A stretch of 64,000 nucleotides of DNA. It comes from Actinomycetospora chibensis (GTDB taxonomy: Bacteria; Actinomycetota; Actinomycetes; Mycobacteriales; Pseudonocardiaceae). Positions 18,587 through 26,844 of this stretch are shown here, one piece after another. Every line of letters starts with the position of its first letter. Position 1 is the first letter of the stretch. The stretch spans positions 62,001 to 126,000 of the forward strand of contig NZ_JAQZAM010000001.1 in the NCBI RefSeq assembly GCF_028737215.1, written 5' to 3'. Both the position numbers and the translations under genes were made by a program. Under the pieces are notes generated by a model, which was not told the DNA's origin, ran no database searches, and worked only from the letters and a program-made list of their open reading frames with translations.

Positions 18587-19254
18587 CCCTGCCCTTCCCC
18601 CGCGCCGCCCCGGGACCTGCGTTCGGGTTCGCGGTGACCCACGCCGACCACGACCCGCAGGCCGCCGGCCCGACCCTGCGGCTGCACACCACGATCACCG
18701 AGACCACGGGCACGCGGGTCCACGCCCTCGCCCTGCGCGCCCAGATCCGGCTCGAGCCCGCCGCACGGCGCTACTCCCCCGACCAGCAGGAACGCCTCGT
18801 CGAGCTGTTCGGCGACCCGTCGCGCTGGGGCCGCACGCTCAACCCGATGCAGCTGGCGACCGTGTCGACGGTGACGCCATCGTTCTCCGGCGAGCAGGAG
18901 GTCGTGTTCGAGGTCCCGCTGACGTTCGACACCGACGTCGCGACCACGCGCTACTTCCGGGGGGTCGGCGACGAGGGTGACGCCCCGATGCGCCTGTTGT
19001 TCAGCGGCACCGTCTTCTACGAGGCCCCGTCGGGCGTGCAGATCGGGCTCGTCCCGTGGCATTCGGAGGCCACGTTCCGGCTGCCGGTCGCCGTGTGGAC
19101 GGACATGATGGACGCCCACCAGCACGGGATGGCGTGGCTCCGGCTCCCGGAGCACACGCTCGCCGAGCTCGGCGCCTGGCGTGCGGCGCGGGCGCTGCCC
19201 ACGTGGGAGCAGACGTTCACGGCCCTGCTCGCCGCGGCGGGTGACGGGCCATGA
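18583..19254 (+). CDS. DUF6084 family protein, hydrogenase-associated
   Basis: 223 residues, beta-rich with no signal peptide, membrane helix or Cys pair. Segments such as RYSPDQQERLVELFG and PLTFDTDVATTRYF are characteristic of DUF6084 proteins found in group 1h clusters. Function unknown. Position in an unbroken overlapping gene chain argues it is needed for the hydrogenase itself. ATG start inside the DUF5947 stop. Confidence 0.75.
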   Translation: MTLPFPRAAPGPAFGFAVTHADHDPQAAGPTLRLHTTITETTGTRVHALALRAQIRLEPAARRYSPDQQERLVELFGDPSRWGRTLNPMQLATVSTVTPSFSGEQEVVFEVPLTFDTDVATTRYFRGVGDEGDAPMRLLFSGTVFYEAPSGVQIGLVPWHSEATFRLPVAVWTDMMDAHQHGMAWLRLPEHTLAELGAWRAARALPTWEQTFTALLAAAGDGP

Positions 19255-20612
19255 CCGCCACCGACCCCCTCGACGCCCTCGACACTGTGGCCGCGATCGC
19301 CGACGCCGTGCTCTTCGAGGGCTACCTGCTCTACCCCTACCGCGCCTCGGCGCAGAAGAACGCGCTGCGCTGGCAGTTCGGGGTCCTCGTGCCGCCTGCG
19401 GTGTCGGCGGCCCTCGCCGAGCCCTCGGCCAGCCGCACCGAGTGCGTGATCGACGCCCGGCCCGGCGCGACGCTGCGGCTGCGCCTGCGGTTCCTCGGCC
19501 TGCAGCGCCGGAGCGTCGTCGACGCCGACGGCACGGAGCACGACCGCCTCGAGGTCGACGGCGTCCCCCATACCGCCTGGGAGGAGGGCGTGCCGCGCCA
19601 GGTCGACGCCGCCGTCGCACTCGACGCGCTGGCCGAGGCTCCGGTGACCGTCGACGTCACGTGCCCGGCCACCACGACCTCGGAGGAGATCCGCGACGCG
19701 ACGGGCGCGCTGCGCGGGCACCTCGTCCGGCGCGCCGAGGCCCTCACCGGGCGGGTGGTGCTCGCGACCGAGCCGCTCCCCGGGCCCTACGGCGCGCTGC
19801 GGCTGCGTCTGGACGTGGTCAACGACGGTGTCGCCGACCCGTCCGCGCCGCGCGCGGAGGCCCTGCGGACGGCCCTGATCTCGGCGCACACCGTGCTGGG
19901 CCTCGACCGCGGCGCGTTCCTCTCGAGTGCCGATCCGCCGCAGTGGGCCGCGTCCGCCGTGGCGGCCTGCGTCAACGCGCACAGCTGGCCGGTGCTCGCC
20001 GGCCCCCCGGGAGACGGCTCGCTGCTGCTCGCGACGCCGATCATCCTCGAGGATCACCCGCAGCTGGCCCCGGAGAGCCCGACGAACCTGTTCGACGGCA
20101 CCGAGAACGACGAGATCCTCGCGCTGCGCACTCTCGCCCTCACCGACGACGAGAAGCGCGAGGCCCGGGCCACCGACCCGCGTGCCGCCCACATCGTCGA
20201 CGCGGTCGACGCCATGGGCCCGGCGATGTTCGAGCGTCTGCACGGCGCGATCCGCCCCGACGGCCGCGCGCCGGACGACATCCCGACGCTGGCCACCCCG
20301 GGCACGCCCTGGTGGGACCCGGGCGCCGACGCCTCGGTCGACCCCGACTCCGACGAGGCCCTCGTCGACGGGCGCCCCGTCGTGCGCGGCAGCTCCGTGA
20401 TCCTCGTGCCGGGCCGCGGCAGCGACGCCCAGGACACGTTCCTGCGCGGTGCCGCGGCCACCGTCCAGGCCGTCCTGCGCGACGTCGACGGCGGCACCCA
20501 CGTCGCCGTGTCGCTCGACGACGACCCGGGCGCCGACCTCCAGGCCACCCACGGCCGCTTCCGCTACTTCCGGCCCGACGAACTGGCCCTGGCCGACGGG
20601 GGGCCCTCATGA
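19251..20612 (+). CDS. Conserved protein of the group 1h hydrogenase cluster, unknown function
   Basis: 453 residues, soluble, acidic. It opens with an Asp/Ala-rich helix, then EGYLLYPYRASAQKNALRW, and ends GRFRYFRPDELALADG. No catalytic or metal motif is recognised. The size, the overlapping ATGA junctions on both sides and its place between DUF6084 and the maturation protease indicate a dedicated hydrogenase accessory factor. I recall proteins of this look in other actinobacterial hhy loci, but no characterised role. Confidence 0.72.
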   Translation: MTATDPLDALDTVAAIADAVLFEGYLLYPYRASAQKNALRWQFGVLVPPAVSAALAEPSASRTECVIDARPGATLRLRLRFLGLQRRSVVDADGTEHDRLEVDGVPHTAWEEGVPRQVDAAVALDALAEAPVTVDVTCPATTTSEEIRDATGALRGHLVRRAEALTGRVVLATEPLPGPYGALRLRLDVVNDGVADPSAPRAEALRTALISAHTVLGLDRGAFLSSADPPQWAASAVAACVNAHSWPVLAGPPGDGSLLLATPIILEDHPQLAPESPTNLFDGTENDEILALRTLALTDDEKREARATDPRAAHIVDAVDAMGPAMFERLHGAIRPDGRAPDDIPTLATPGTPWWDPGADASVDPDSDEALVDGRPVVRGSSVILVPGRGSDAQDTFLRGAAATVQAVLRDVDGGTHVAVSLDDDPGADLQATHGRFRYFRPDELALADGGPS

Positions 20613-21136
20613 AGGTCCTGGTCGCCGGGGTGGGCAACGTCTTCTTCTCCGACGACGGCTTCGGCTCCGAGGTGGCGCGGCGCCTGCTCGCCGACCCCGG
20701 TGCGCTGCCGGCGTCGGTGGACGTCGTCGACGTCGGCATCCGCGGCATGCACCTCGCCTATCAGGTGCTCGACGGCTACGAGGCGCTGGTGGTCGTCGAC
20801 GCAGCCGCCCACATCGACGACGGTGCCGCGGGCGAGCCGGGGACGCTGACCCTCGTCGAGCACGACCTCGCGGCCGCCACCGGTGACGCCGCCTTCGACC
20901 CCCACGGCATGGAGCCCGACGCCGTCCTCGAGCTCGTCGGCGCGCTGGCCCGCGGCGTCGGCGAGGGCGGCGTCGACCGCGTGCTCGTCCTGGGCTGCGT
21001 GCCCGCCGACGTCGGGGCCGGCATGGGGCTGAGCCCGCCGGTGGCCGCCGCGGTCGACGAGGCCGTCGACACCGTCGGCCGGATCGTCGAGCGCCTGATC
21101 GAGCACCGTCCCTTCACCGAGGTGGGAGCGTCATGA
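20609..21136 (+). CDS. Hydrogenase maturation protease (HyaD/HycI-like)
   Basis: 175 residues, M52-type endopeptidase that checks nickel insertion and removes the C-terminal tail of HhyL. The GNVFFSDDGFG motif at the start contains the acidic nickel-contacting residue, ALVVVDA the second acidic site, and DPHGMEPDAVLEL the conserved His. Length fits the family. Starts in a 4-base overlap with the preceding gene and ends in ATGA with the small peptide gene that follows. Confidence 0.92.
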   Translation: MKVLVAGVGNVFFSDDGFGSEVARRLLADPGALPASVDVVDVGIRGMHLAYQVLDGYEALVVVDAAAHIDDGAAGEPGTLTLVEHDLAAATGDAAFDPHGMEPDAVLELVGALARGVGEGGVDRVLVLGCVPADVGAGMGLSPPVAAAVDEAVDTVGRIVERLIEHRPFTEVGAS

Positions 21137-21237
21137 CCAAGAAGATCCTGTTGCTGGGACTGATCGGGGGCGTCGGCTGGATCGCGTGGGAGTCGCGCAC
21201 CGACGTCCAGCGCTACCTGCGCCTGCGGGCGATGTAG
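21133..21237 (+). CDS. 34-residue membrane-anchor-like peptide in the hydrogenase operon
   Basis: Begins MTKKILLLGLIGGVGWIAWE and ends RYLRLRAM. A short basic start, one hydrophobic helix of about 15 residues and a basic amphipathic tail suggest a membrane-associated micropeptide. The ATG overlaps the protease stop (ATGA) and the stop is 4 bases before the hypA GTG, so it is set into the translational chain exactly like its neighbours. Peptides of this type (annotated as DUF6893 small proteins, from memory) occur in other group 1h loci. It could tether the soluble hydrogenase to the membrane; that is inference. Confidence 0.78.
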   Translation: MTKKILLLGLIGGVGWIAWESRTDVQRYLRLRAM

Positions 21238-21241
21238 CGCC

Positions 21242-21613
21242 GTGCACGAGTTCGGGGTGGCCGCCGCGGTGCTCGAGGCCGTCGACGCCCGGGCCGCCGG
21301 GCGCCGCGTCCGCGCGCTGCGGCTGCACGTCGGCGCGCTGCAACGGCTCGACCGGGCGGTGTTCGACCAGGCCTTCGCGATGATCGCCGACGGGGGCGTC
21401 GCGCAGGACGCGACGGTCGACGTCGTCGAGGTCGCCGTCGAGATCCGCTGTCGCGGGTGCGCCGCGACGGCGACCGGCACCGAGCTGATCACGACGTGTC
21501 CGGGCTGCGCGGGCCACGACCTCGAGCTCGTCGCAGGCGACGACCTCGTCCTCGAATCGATCACGCTCGCGGACCGGGACGCCCCGGTCCGCGCGGAGCA
21601 GGAGGTGGGCTGA
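21242..21613 (+). CDS. hypA: Hydrogenase nickel-incorporation protein HypA
   Basis: 123 residues. The GTG start is followed directly by His-Glu, giving the N-terminal MHE that binds nickel. The zinc domain has the pairs CRGC and CPGC, about 20 residues apart. HypA normally passes nickel to the large subunit together with HypB, but no hypB is present here. Its stop overlaps the hypC ATG. Confidence 0.93.
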   Translation: MHEFGVAAAVLEAVDARAAGRRVRALRLHVGALQRLDRAVFDQAFAMIADGGVAQDATVDVVEVAVEIRCRGCAATATGTELITTCPGCAGHDLELVAGDDLVLESITLADRDAPVRAEQEVG

Positions 21614-21900
21614 TGTGCCTCGGCATCCCCGGTGAGCTCGTCGAGCTCGCCGACGACGACACCGATCTCGCGACGGTCTCCGTCGCCGGGGTCCGGCGGA
21701 AGGTCAACGTCGGGCTCCTGATCGAGGACGAGGAGCTCGCCGTCGGCGACTGGATCCTCATCCACGTCGGCTTCGCGCTGGCCAAGATCGACGAGGCCGA
21801 GGCGGCCGCCGCCCTGGACATGCTGCACAGCATGGGCCCGGCCTACGACCAGGAGCTCGAGGAGTTCGTGGCCTCCTCGACCGGGAGGGAGGGACTGTGA
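21613..21900 (+). CDS. hypC: Hydrogenase assembly chaperone HypC
   Basis: 95 residues starting MCLGIPGELVEL; the Cys after the initiator Met is the residue that binds iron and the large-subunit Cys. The C-terminal helix ends in an acidic stretch. HypC carries the Fe(CN)2CO unit with HypD to the large-subunit precursor. Junctions on both sides overlap (TGATG with hypA, GTGA with hypD). A second, divergent HypC-like gene lies at 26841. Confidence 0.94.
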   Translation: MCLGIPGELVELADDDTDLATVSVAGVRRKVNVGLLIEDEELAVGDWILIHVGFALAKIDEAEAAAALDMLHSMGPAYDQELEEFVASSTGREGL

Positions 21901-23048
21901 AGTACGTCGACGAGTTCCGCGACGGCGACACCGCCCGCGCGATCGGCACCCGCATCGCCGCGCTCGCCGAGCCGGGCCGGCGCTACGCCTTCATGGAGGT
22001 GTGCGGCGGGCACACGCACACGATCTACAAGCACGGCCTCGAGGACCACCTGCCCGCATCGATCCGGCTCGTGCACGGCCCCGGCTGCCCGGTCTGCGTG
22101 CTGCCGATGGGGCGGGTCGACGACGCGATCGCCATCGCCCGCGACCCGGACGTCATCATGACGGCGTTCGGCGACATGATGCGCGTCCCGGGCAGTGACG
22201 GCTCCTTCTTCGACGCCAAGGCCGAGGGCGCCGACATCCGGATGGTCTACTCCCCGCTCGACGCCCTGAAGATCGCGCGGGCGAACCCGGAGCGCCGCGT
22301 CGTGTTCATGGCCATCGGGTTCGAGACGACCACCCCGTCGACGGCGATGACGATCCTGCGGGCGGCGCGCGAGGGACTCGAGAACTTCTCGGTGTTCTGC
22401 AACCACGTCGTCGTCATCCCGCCGATGACCGCGATCCTCGACTCCCCCGACCTGCGCCTCGACGGCTTCATCGGGCCCGGGCACGTCTCGACGATCATCG
22501 GTTGCGAGCCCTACCGGTTCATCGCATCCGAGCGCGGCAAGCCGCTGGTGGTCGCGGGGTTCGAGCCGCTGGACATCCTGCAGTCGATCCACCAGCTGAT
22601 GGTCCAGCTCGCGGAGGGACGCTGCGAGGTCGAGAACCAGTACGGGCGCGTCGTGCCCTGGGACGGCAACCGCCGCGCGCTCGAGGTGGTCGACGAGGTC
22701 ATGGAGCTGCGCGACACCTTCGAGTGGAGGGGATTGGGCTGGATCCCGGAGTCGGCGCTGCAGCTGCGCGAGGCCTACGCCGCCTTCGACGCGGAACGGC
22801 TCTTCACCATCCCGGGCCGGCGCGTCGCCGACCCGAAGGCCTGCCAGTGCGGCGACGTGCTGCAGGGCGCGCTGGAGCCGTGGGAGTGCGGGGTGTTCGG
22901 GACGGCGTGCACCCCGGAGACGCCGATCGGCACCTGCATGGTCAGCTCCGAGGGCGCCTGCGCGGCGTACTACAACTACGGGCGGTTCAGCCGCTCGCGC
23001 ACCCGCGGTGCGACGGCTCTCCCGGACCCGGTGGTGGTGGGCCGGTGA
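21897..23048 (+). CDS. hypD: Hydrogenase maturation factor HypD
   Basis: 383 residues, the scaffold on which the Fe(CN)2CO unit is built. VCGGHTHTIYKHG holds the conserved iron-site Cys and His residues, GPGCPVCVLP the redox Cys pair, and KACQCGDVL with later CGVFGTACTP the 4Fe-4S ligands. Normal length. GTG start overlaps the hypC stop. Confidence 0.96.
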   Translation: MKYVDEFRDGDTARAIGTRIAALAEPGRRYAFMEVCGGHTHTIYKHGLEDHLPASIRLVHGPGCPVCVLPMGRVDDAIAIARDPDVIMTAFGDMMRVPGSDGSFFDAKAEGADIRMVYSPLDALKIARANPERRVVFMAIGFETTTPSTAMTILRAAREGLENFSVFCNHVVVIPPMTAILDSPDLRLDGFIGPGHVSTIIGCEPYRFIASERGKPLVVAGFEPLDILQSIHQLMVQLAEGRCEVENQYGRVVPWDGNRRALEVVDEVMELRDTFEWRGLGWIPESALQLREAYAAFDAERLFTIPGRRVADPKACQCGDVLQGALEPWECGVFGTACTPETPIGTCMVSSEGACAAYYNYGRFSRSRTRGATALPDPVVVGR

Positions 23049-24184
23049 GTAGCGACGTGACCGCGGGCTGGGCCCAGGACGCCCTCGACCGGGCTCCCCG
23101 GCAAGGTCCCGACCGTAGCGAGGAGGCGGTGCTCGCCCGCATCGAGAAGGTGCGACGGCGTCGCCCGCGGGTGCGCGAGGAGCGGATCACCCTCGCCCAC
23201 GGGGCGGGCGGCAAGGCGACGGCGACGCTCATCGACGCCGTCTTCCTCGAGGCGTTCCGCAACCCGGCCCTCGAGCGGCTCGGCGACGGCGCCGCCGTGG
23301 AGGTCGACGGCACACGCCTGGCGTTCACCACCGACTCCTACGTCGTCTCGCCGCTGTTCTTCCCCGGCGGCGACATCGGCGACCTCGCCGTGAACGGCAC
23401 CGTGAACGACCTCGCGATGTGCGGGGCGCGCCCGCTGTGGCTCTCGGCGGGCTTCGTCCTCGAGGAGGGCTTCGCCGTCGCCGAGCTCGAGCGGATCGTG
23501 GCGTCGATGGCCCGCGCCGCCACCGCGGCCGGCGTCAGCATCGTCACCGGCGACACCAAGGTCGTCGGACGTGGCAAGGCCGACGGGCTCTTCGTCACCA
23601 CGGCCGGCGTCGGGGTGCGCGAGCGCCCCACGGTGCTCGACGCCGCGGCCGCCCGGCCCGGCGACGTCGTCCTCGTGTCCGGCCCGATCGGCGACCACGG
23701 TGTCACGATCCTCATCGCCCGCGGCGAGCTGGACATCGACGCCGACCTCGCCTCGGACACCGCGCCGTTGCACGAGCTCGCCGCGGCGGTCCTCGACGCG
23801 GGCGGCGACGGGGTCCGGGTGCTGCGCGACGCAACGAGGGGCGGCGTCGCCACGATCCTCAACGAGATCGCCGTCGCCTCGGACGTCGCCGTCGTCGTCG
23901 ACGAGACGACCGTGCCGGTCCGTCCCGAGGTCGCCGGGGCGGCCGAGCTGCTCGGGATCGACCCGCTCTACGTGGCGTGCGAGGGCCGGATGGTCGTCGT
24001 CGTCGACGCGGAGCGCGCCCCGGCGGTGCTCGCGGCGATGACCGACCGGCCCGACGGCACCGAGGCGGTCGCGATCGGGCGGGTCGCCGACGACCCGCCG
24101 GGCCTGGTGCTGCTGCGCACCGGCTTCGGCGGCACGCGGATCGTCGACGTGCTCGTCGGCGACCCGCTCCCCCGCATCTGTTGA
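23045..24184 (+). CDS. hypE: Hydrogenase maturation factor HypE
   Basis: 379 residues from a GTG overlapping the hypD stop (GTGA). It dehydrates its own C-terminal thiocarbamate to the thiocyanate that becomes the active-site cyanide. The family signature is clear: RITLAHGAGGKAT near residue 55, TTDSYVVSPLFFPGGDIG, VTGDTKVV, RDATRGGVATILNE, and the invariant C-terminal PRIC ending in the reactive Cys. The first 50 residues are extra and basic compared with short homologues; an internal start is possible but would break the overlap pattern. Last gene of the coupled chain. Confidence 0.94.
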   Translation: MSSDVTAGWAQDALDRAPRQGPDRSEEAVLARIEKVRRRRPRVREERITLAHGAGGKATATLIDAVFLEAFRNPALERLGDGAAVEVDGTRLAFTTDSYVVSPLFFPGGDIGDLAVNGTVNDLAMCGARPLWLSAGFVLEEGFAVAELERIVASMARAATAAGVSIVTGDTKVVGRGKADGLFVTTAGVGVRERPTVLDAAAARPGDVVLVSGPIGDHGVTILIARGELDIDADLASDTAPLHELAAAVLDAGGDGVRVLRDATRGGVATILNEIAVASDVAVVVDETTVPVRPEVAGAAELLGIDPLYVACEGRMVVVVDAERAPAVLAAMTDRPDGTEAVAIGRVADDPPGLVLLRTGFGGTRIVDVLVGDPLPRIC

Positions 24185-24208
24185 TCCCGAGGCCTCAGGA
24201 GGCCCGAC

Positions 24209-24532
24209 ATGAGTGAGGACGAGAGCGTCCACAAGGCGTTCCGCGCGAAGGAGTACGCCCCGGAGCCCGGGCCCGGCCGGGAGGTCTCGCCCGAGGAGGC
24301 CGCGGGGATGACCGACACCGACCCGGCGCCGAAGCCCCCGCTCGGCGTCGGGGAGAGCATCAACGAGCGGGCGGAGGACGTGGCCCGGCACGCCGAGGAG
24401 CGCGCGGGGCGCAAGGGCGCGGCCGACCGGCCCTACGCCGCGGACACGGGCAAGGACACCCGCGGCGTGCACCCCACGCCGTCGGTCACCGAGGGCAGCC
24501 CGGACCTCCCGCCGGGCGACCAGGGCGGCTGA
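24209..24532 (+). CDS. Small hydrophilic protein, unknown
   Basis: 107 residues, strongly charged and Pro/Gly/Glu-rich (EYAPEPGPGREVSPEEAAG, then VGESINERAEDVARHAEER), probably largely disordered. It starts 24 bases after hypE behind an AGGAGG sequence, so it is likely on the same mRNA, and is followed by a large hairpin. No family function known. Could be a stress-type disordered protein unrelated to hydrogenase. Confidence 0.65.
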   Translation: MSEDESVHKAFRAKEYAPEPGPGREVSPEEAAGMTDTDPAPKPPLGVGESINERAEDVARHAEERAGRKGAADRPYAADTGKDTRGVHPTPSVTEGSPDLPPGDQGG

Positions 24533-24537
24533 GCGGG

Positions 24538-24607
24538 GTGCGCTGCGCGCACGTGAGCACTTTGGGGTGCCGGAGCCCCCGAAAGTGCTCACGTGCGCGC
24601 AGCGCAC
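24538..24607. terminator. Perfect 26-bp hairpin between convergent hydrogenase arms
   Basis: Arms 24538-24563 and 24582-24607 are exact reverse complements with an 18-base loop whose GGGG and CCCC can extend the pairing. It starts 5 bases after the stop of the 107-residue ORF, and the right arm encodes the last codons and stop of hypF (stop 24589-24591). The inner arm ends in GTGAGCACTTT. Very likely a bidirectional terminator. Confidence 0.85.
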
Positions 24608-26844
24608 ACGGCGACCTGGCCGAGGGCGATGCCGCCGTCGGTGCACGGCACCCGGGTGGGCACGAGGACCCGCAGGCCCGCGGCCTCCAGCCCGGCGCGG
24701 ACCCGCTCGAGCAGGACGGCGTTGACGAAGACCCCGCCCGAGAGGGCCGCGGTGTCCACCCCGTGCTCGCCGGCGAGCCGGGCCACGGCGGCGACCGTCG
24801 CGTCCGCGAGCCCGTGGTGGAAGCGGGCGGCGATCCGGCCCGTCCCGACGCCGGCCGCCAGGTCCTCGACGACCGCGGCGACCAGCTCGCCCCCGGGCAG
24901 GACGTCGCCGGCGGTGACCGGGTAGGTGCCGCGCTCGTCGGGGTCGACGCGCTGCTCGAGCTCGATCGCGGCCTGGCCCTCGTACGTGACGGCGTCGCGC
25001 ACCCCCAGCAGCGCCGACACCGCGTCGAACAGCCGCCCGACGCTGGACGTGGGCGGCGACGCCGTGCCGGAGCGCGCCAGGGCGACCACGGCGTCCCAGC
25101 GGTCGGCGTGGCGGTCGCGCACGGCCGACCGCGCGTCACCGACGTAGGCCGCGGCCATCCGCCAGGGCTCGCGCACGGCGGCCGCCCCGCCGGGCATCGG
25201 GACCGTGGCCAGGTGCCCGACGCGGCGGTAGCCGCCGAGGCCGGCGAGCAGCAGTTCGCCGCCCCAGATCGTGCCGTCCTCGCCGAACCCGGTGCCGTCG
25301 TAGGCGACCCCGAGCACCGGCGGGTCGTCGGGCGTCGCCCCGTGCTCGGCGAGGCAGGCGGCCACGTGGGCGTGGTGGTGCTGCACGCCGACCGTCTCGA
25401 GCTCGGGCTCGGCGTCGGCGCGGTCGAGGGCGTACCGGGTGGCGAGGTAGTCGGGGTGCAGGTCGTGCGCGAGCACGAGCGGGGTGATGCCGAACAGGCG
25501 GCCCAGGTGCTCGGTCGCCTCGTGGAACGAGCGCAGCGCGGCCGGGTTCGTGAGGTCCCCGAGGTGCGGGGACAGGACGGCGCGGCGGCCGGCGGCGAGG
25601 CAGATCGCGTTCTTGACCTCGGCGCCGCACCCCAGCACCGGGCGGCCGACGTCGAAGGCGAGCGGCACGGGCTCGGGGGCGTACCCGCGGGCGCGGCGGA
25701 CGGGCAGCTCCGCGCCCCGGTGCAGGCGCACCACCGAGTCGTCCGTGCGGACGTGGATCGGGCGGTCGTGGGTGAGGAACCCGTCGGCGAGGTCCGCCAG
25801 GCGTGTGCGGGCGTCGCCGTCGACGTGGGCGATCGGCTCGTCCGAGGTGTTCCCGCTGGTCAGCACGAAGGGCACGCCGAGCTCGGCGGCGAGCAGGTGG
25901 TGCAAGGGGGTGTACGGCAGCATCACCCCGAGGTCACGGTTGCCCGGCGCGACGGCCGGCGCCACCGCCGCACCCGGGATGCGCGGCAGCAGGACGATCG
26001 GCGCCCGGCGCGACCCGAGCGCCTGCGCCGCAGCCGACCCGACCTCCACCAGGGCGCGGGCGTCCTCCAGGGAACCCGCCATCACCGCGAACGGCTTCTC
26101 CTCGCGGTGCTTGGCGGCCCGCAGCCGGGCCACGGAGTCCGCGGCGTCGGCGCGGACCGCGAGGTGGTACCCGCCGAGCCCCTTCATGGCCAGCACCGCC
26201 CCGTCGCGCAGCCGGGACGCGGCCTCGCGCACCGGATCGCCCGGGCCCCCGGGTCCGGCGGGCTCCAGGACCAGCGTCGGCCCGCAGTCGGGGCAGCACG
26301 TCGGCTGGGCGTGGAAGCGCCGGTCGGCGGGGTCGTGGTACTCGGCGGCACACGGCGCGCACATCGTGAAGCCCGCCATCGTCGTCGTCGCCCGGTCGTA
26401 CGGGACGTCGCGGACGATCGTGTAGCGGGGTCCGCAGTTCGTGCAGTTGACGAACGGGTAGCGGTGCCGCCGGTCGGCGGGGTCGCGCATCTCGGCGAGA
26501 CAGTCGGCGCACGTGGCGGTGTCCGCCGCCACGAGTGCGGTCCGCGCGCCGGTGACCGCGCTGCCGGTGATGACGAGCCCGTGGGATCCCGTCGGCGGGA
26601 TGGCCTCCGACCGGACGGACTCGACCACGGCCAGGGCGGGCGGCCGCTCGCGGAGAGCGAGGACGAAGTCCCGGACCGCCGCCTCGCCGCCCTCGACCTC
26701 GACGACCACTCCGGCGGCGTCGTTGCCGACGGAACCCGCCAGGCCCAGCTCCCGGGCGAGGCCGTGCACGAAGGGTCGGAAGCCCACGCCCTGCACGATG
26801 CCCTCGACGTGCACCCGCACGCGGACCGGCGCCGTGGCGGTCAC
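24589..26844 (-). CDS. hypF: Carbamoyltransferase HypF
   Basis: 751 residues, makes the thiocarbamate on HypE from carbamoyl phosphate, first step of cyanide ligand synthesis. Domains in order: acylphosphatase-like 1-90 (VEGIVQGVGFRPFVHG), two zinc-finger pairs around 110-185 (CADC, CTNCGP, CAPC, CPDCGP), YrdC-like domain around 200-370, and the Kae1-like domain with HHHAHVAACLAEHG near residue 490. Complete. GTG start overlaps the hypC2 stop; the 3' end is embedded in the terminator hairpin. Confidence 0.96.
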   Translation of the reverse strand: MTATAPVRVRVHVEGIVQGVGFRPFVHGLARELGLAGSVGNDAAGVVVEVEGGEAAVRDFVLALRERPPALAVVESVRSEAIPPTGSHGLVITGSAVTGARTALVAADTATCADCLAEMRDPADRRHRYPFVNCTNCGPRYTIVRDVPYDRATTTMAGFTMCAPCAAEYHDPADRRFHAQPTCCPDCGPTLVLEPAGPGGPGDPVREAASRLRDGAVLAMKGLGGYHLAVRADAADSVARLRAAKHREEKPFAVMAGSLEDARALVEVGSAAAQALGSRRAPIVLLPRIPGAAVAPAVAPGNRDLGVMLPYTPLHHLLAAELGVPFVLTSGNTSDEPIAHVDGDARTRLADLADGFLTHDRPIHVRTDDSVVRLHRGAELPVRRARGYAPEPVPLAFDVGRPVLGCGAEVKNAICLAAGRRAVLSPHLGDLTNPAALRSFHEATEHLGRLFGITPLVLAHDLHPDYLATRYALDRADAEPELETVGVQHHHAHVAACLAEHGATPDDPPVLGVAYDGTGFGEDGTIWGGELLLAGLGGYRRVGHLATVPMPGGAAAVREPWRMAAAYVGDARSAVRDRHADRWDAVVALARSGTASPPTSSVGRLFDAVSALLGVRDAVTYEGQAAIELEQRVDPDERGTYPVTAGDVLPGGELVAAVVEDLAAGVGTGRIAARFHHGLADATVAAVARLAGEHGVDTAALSGGVFVNAVLLERVRAGLEAAGLRVLVPTRVPCTDGGIALGQVAVCAART

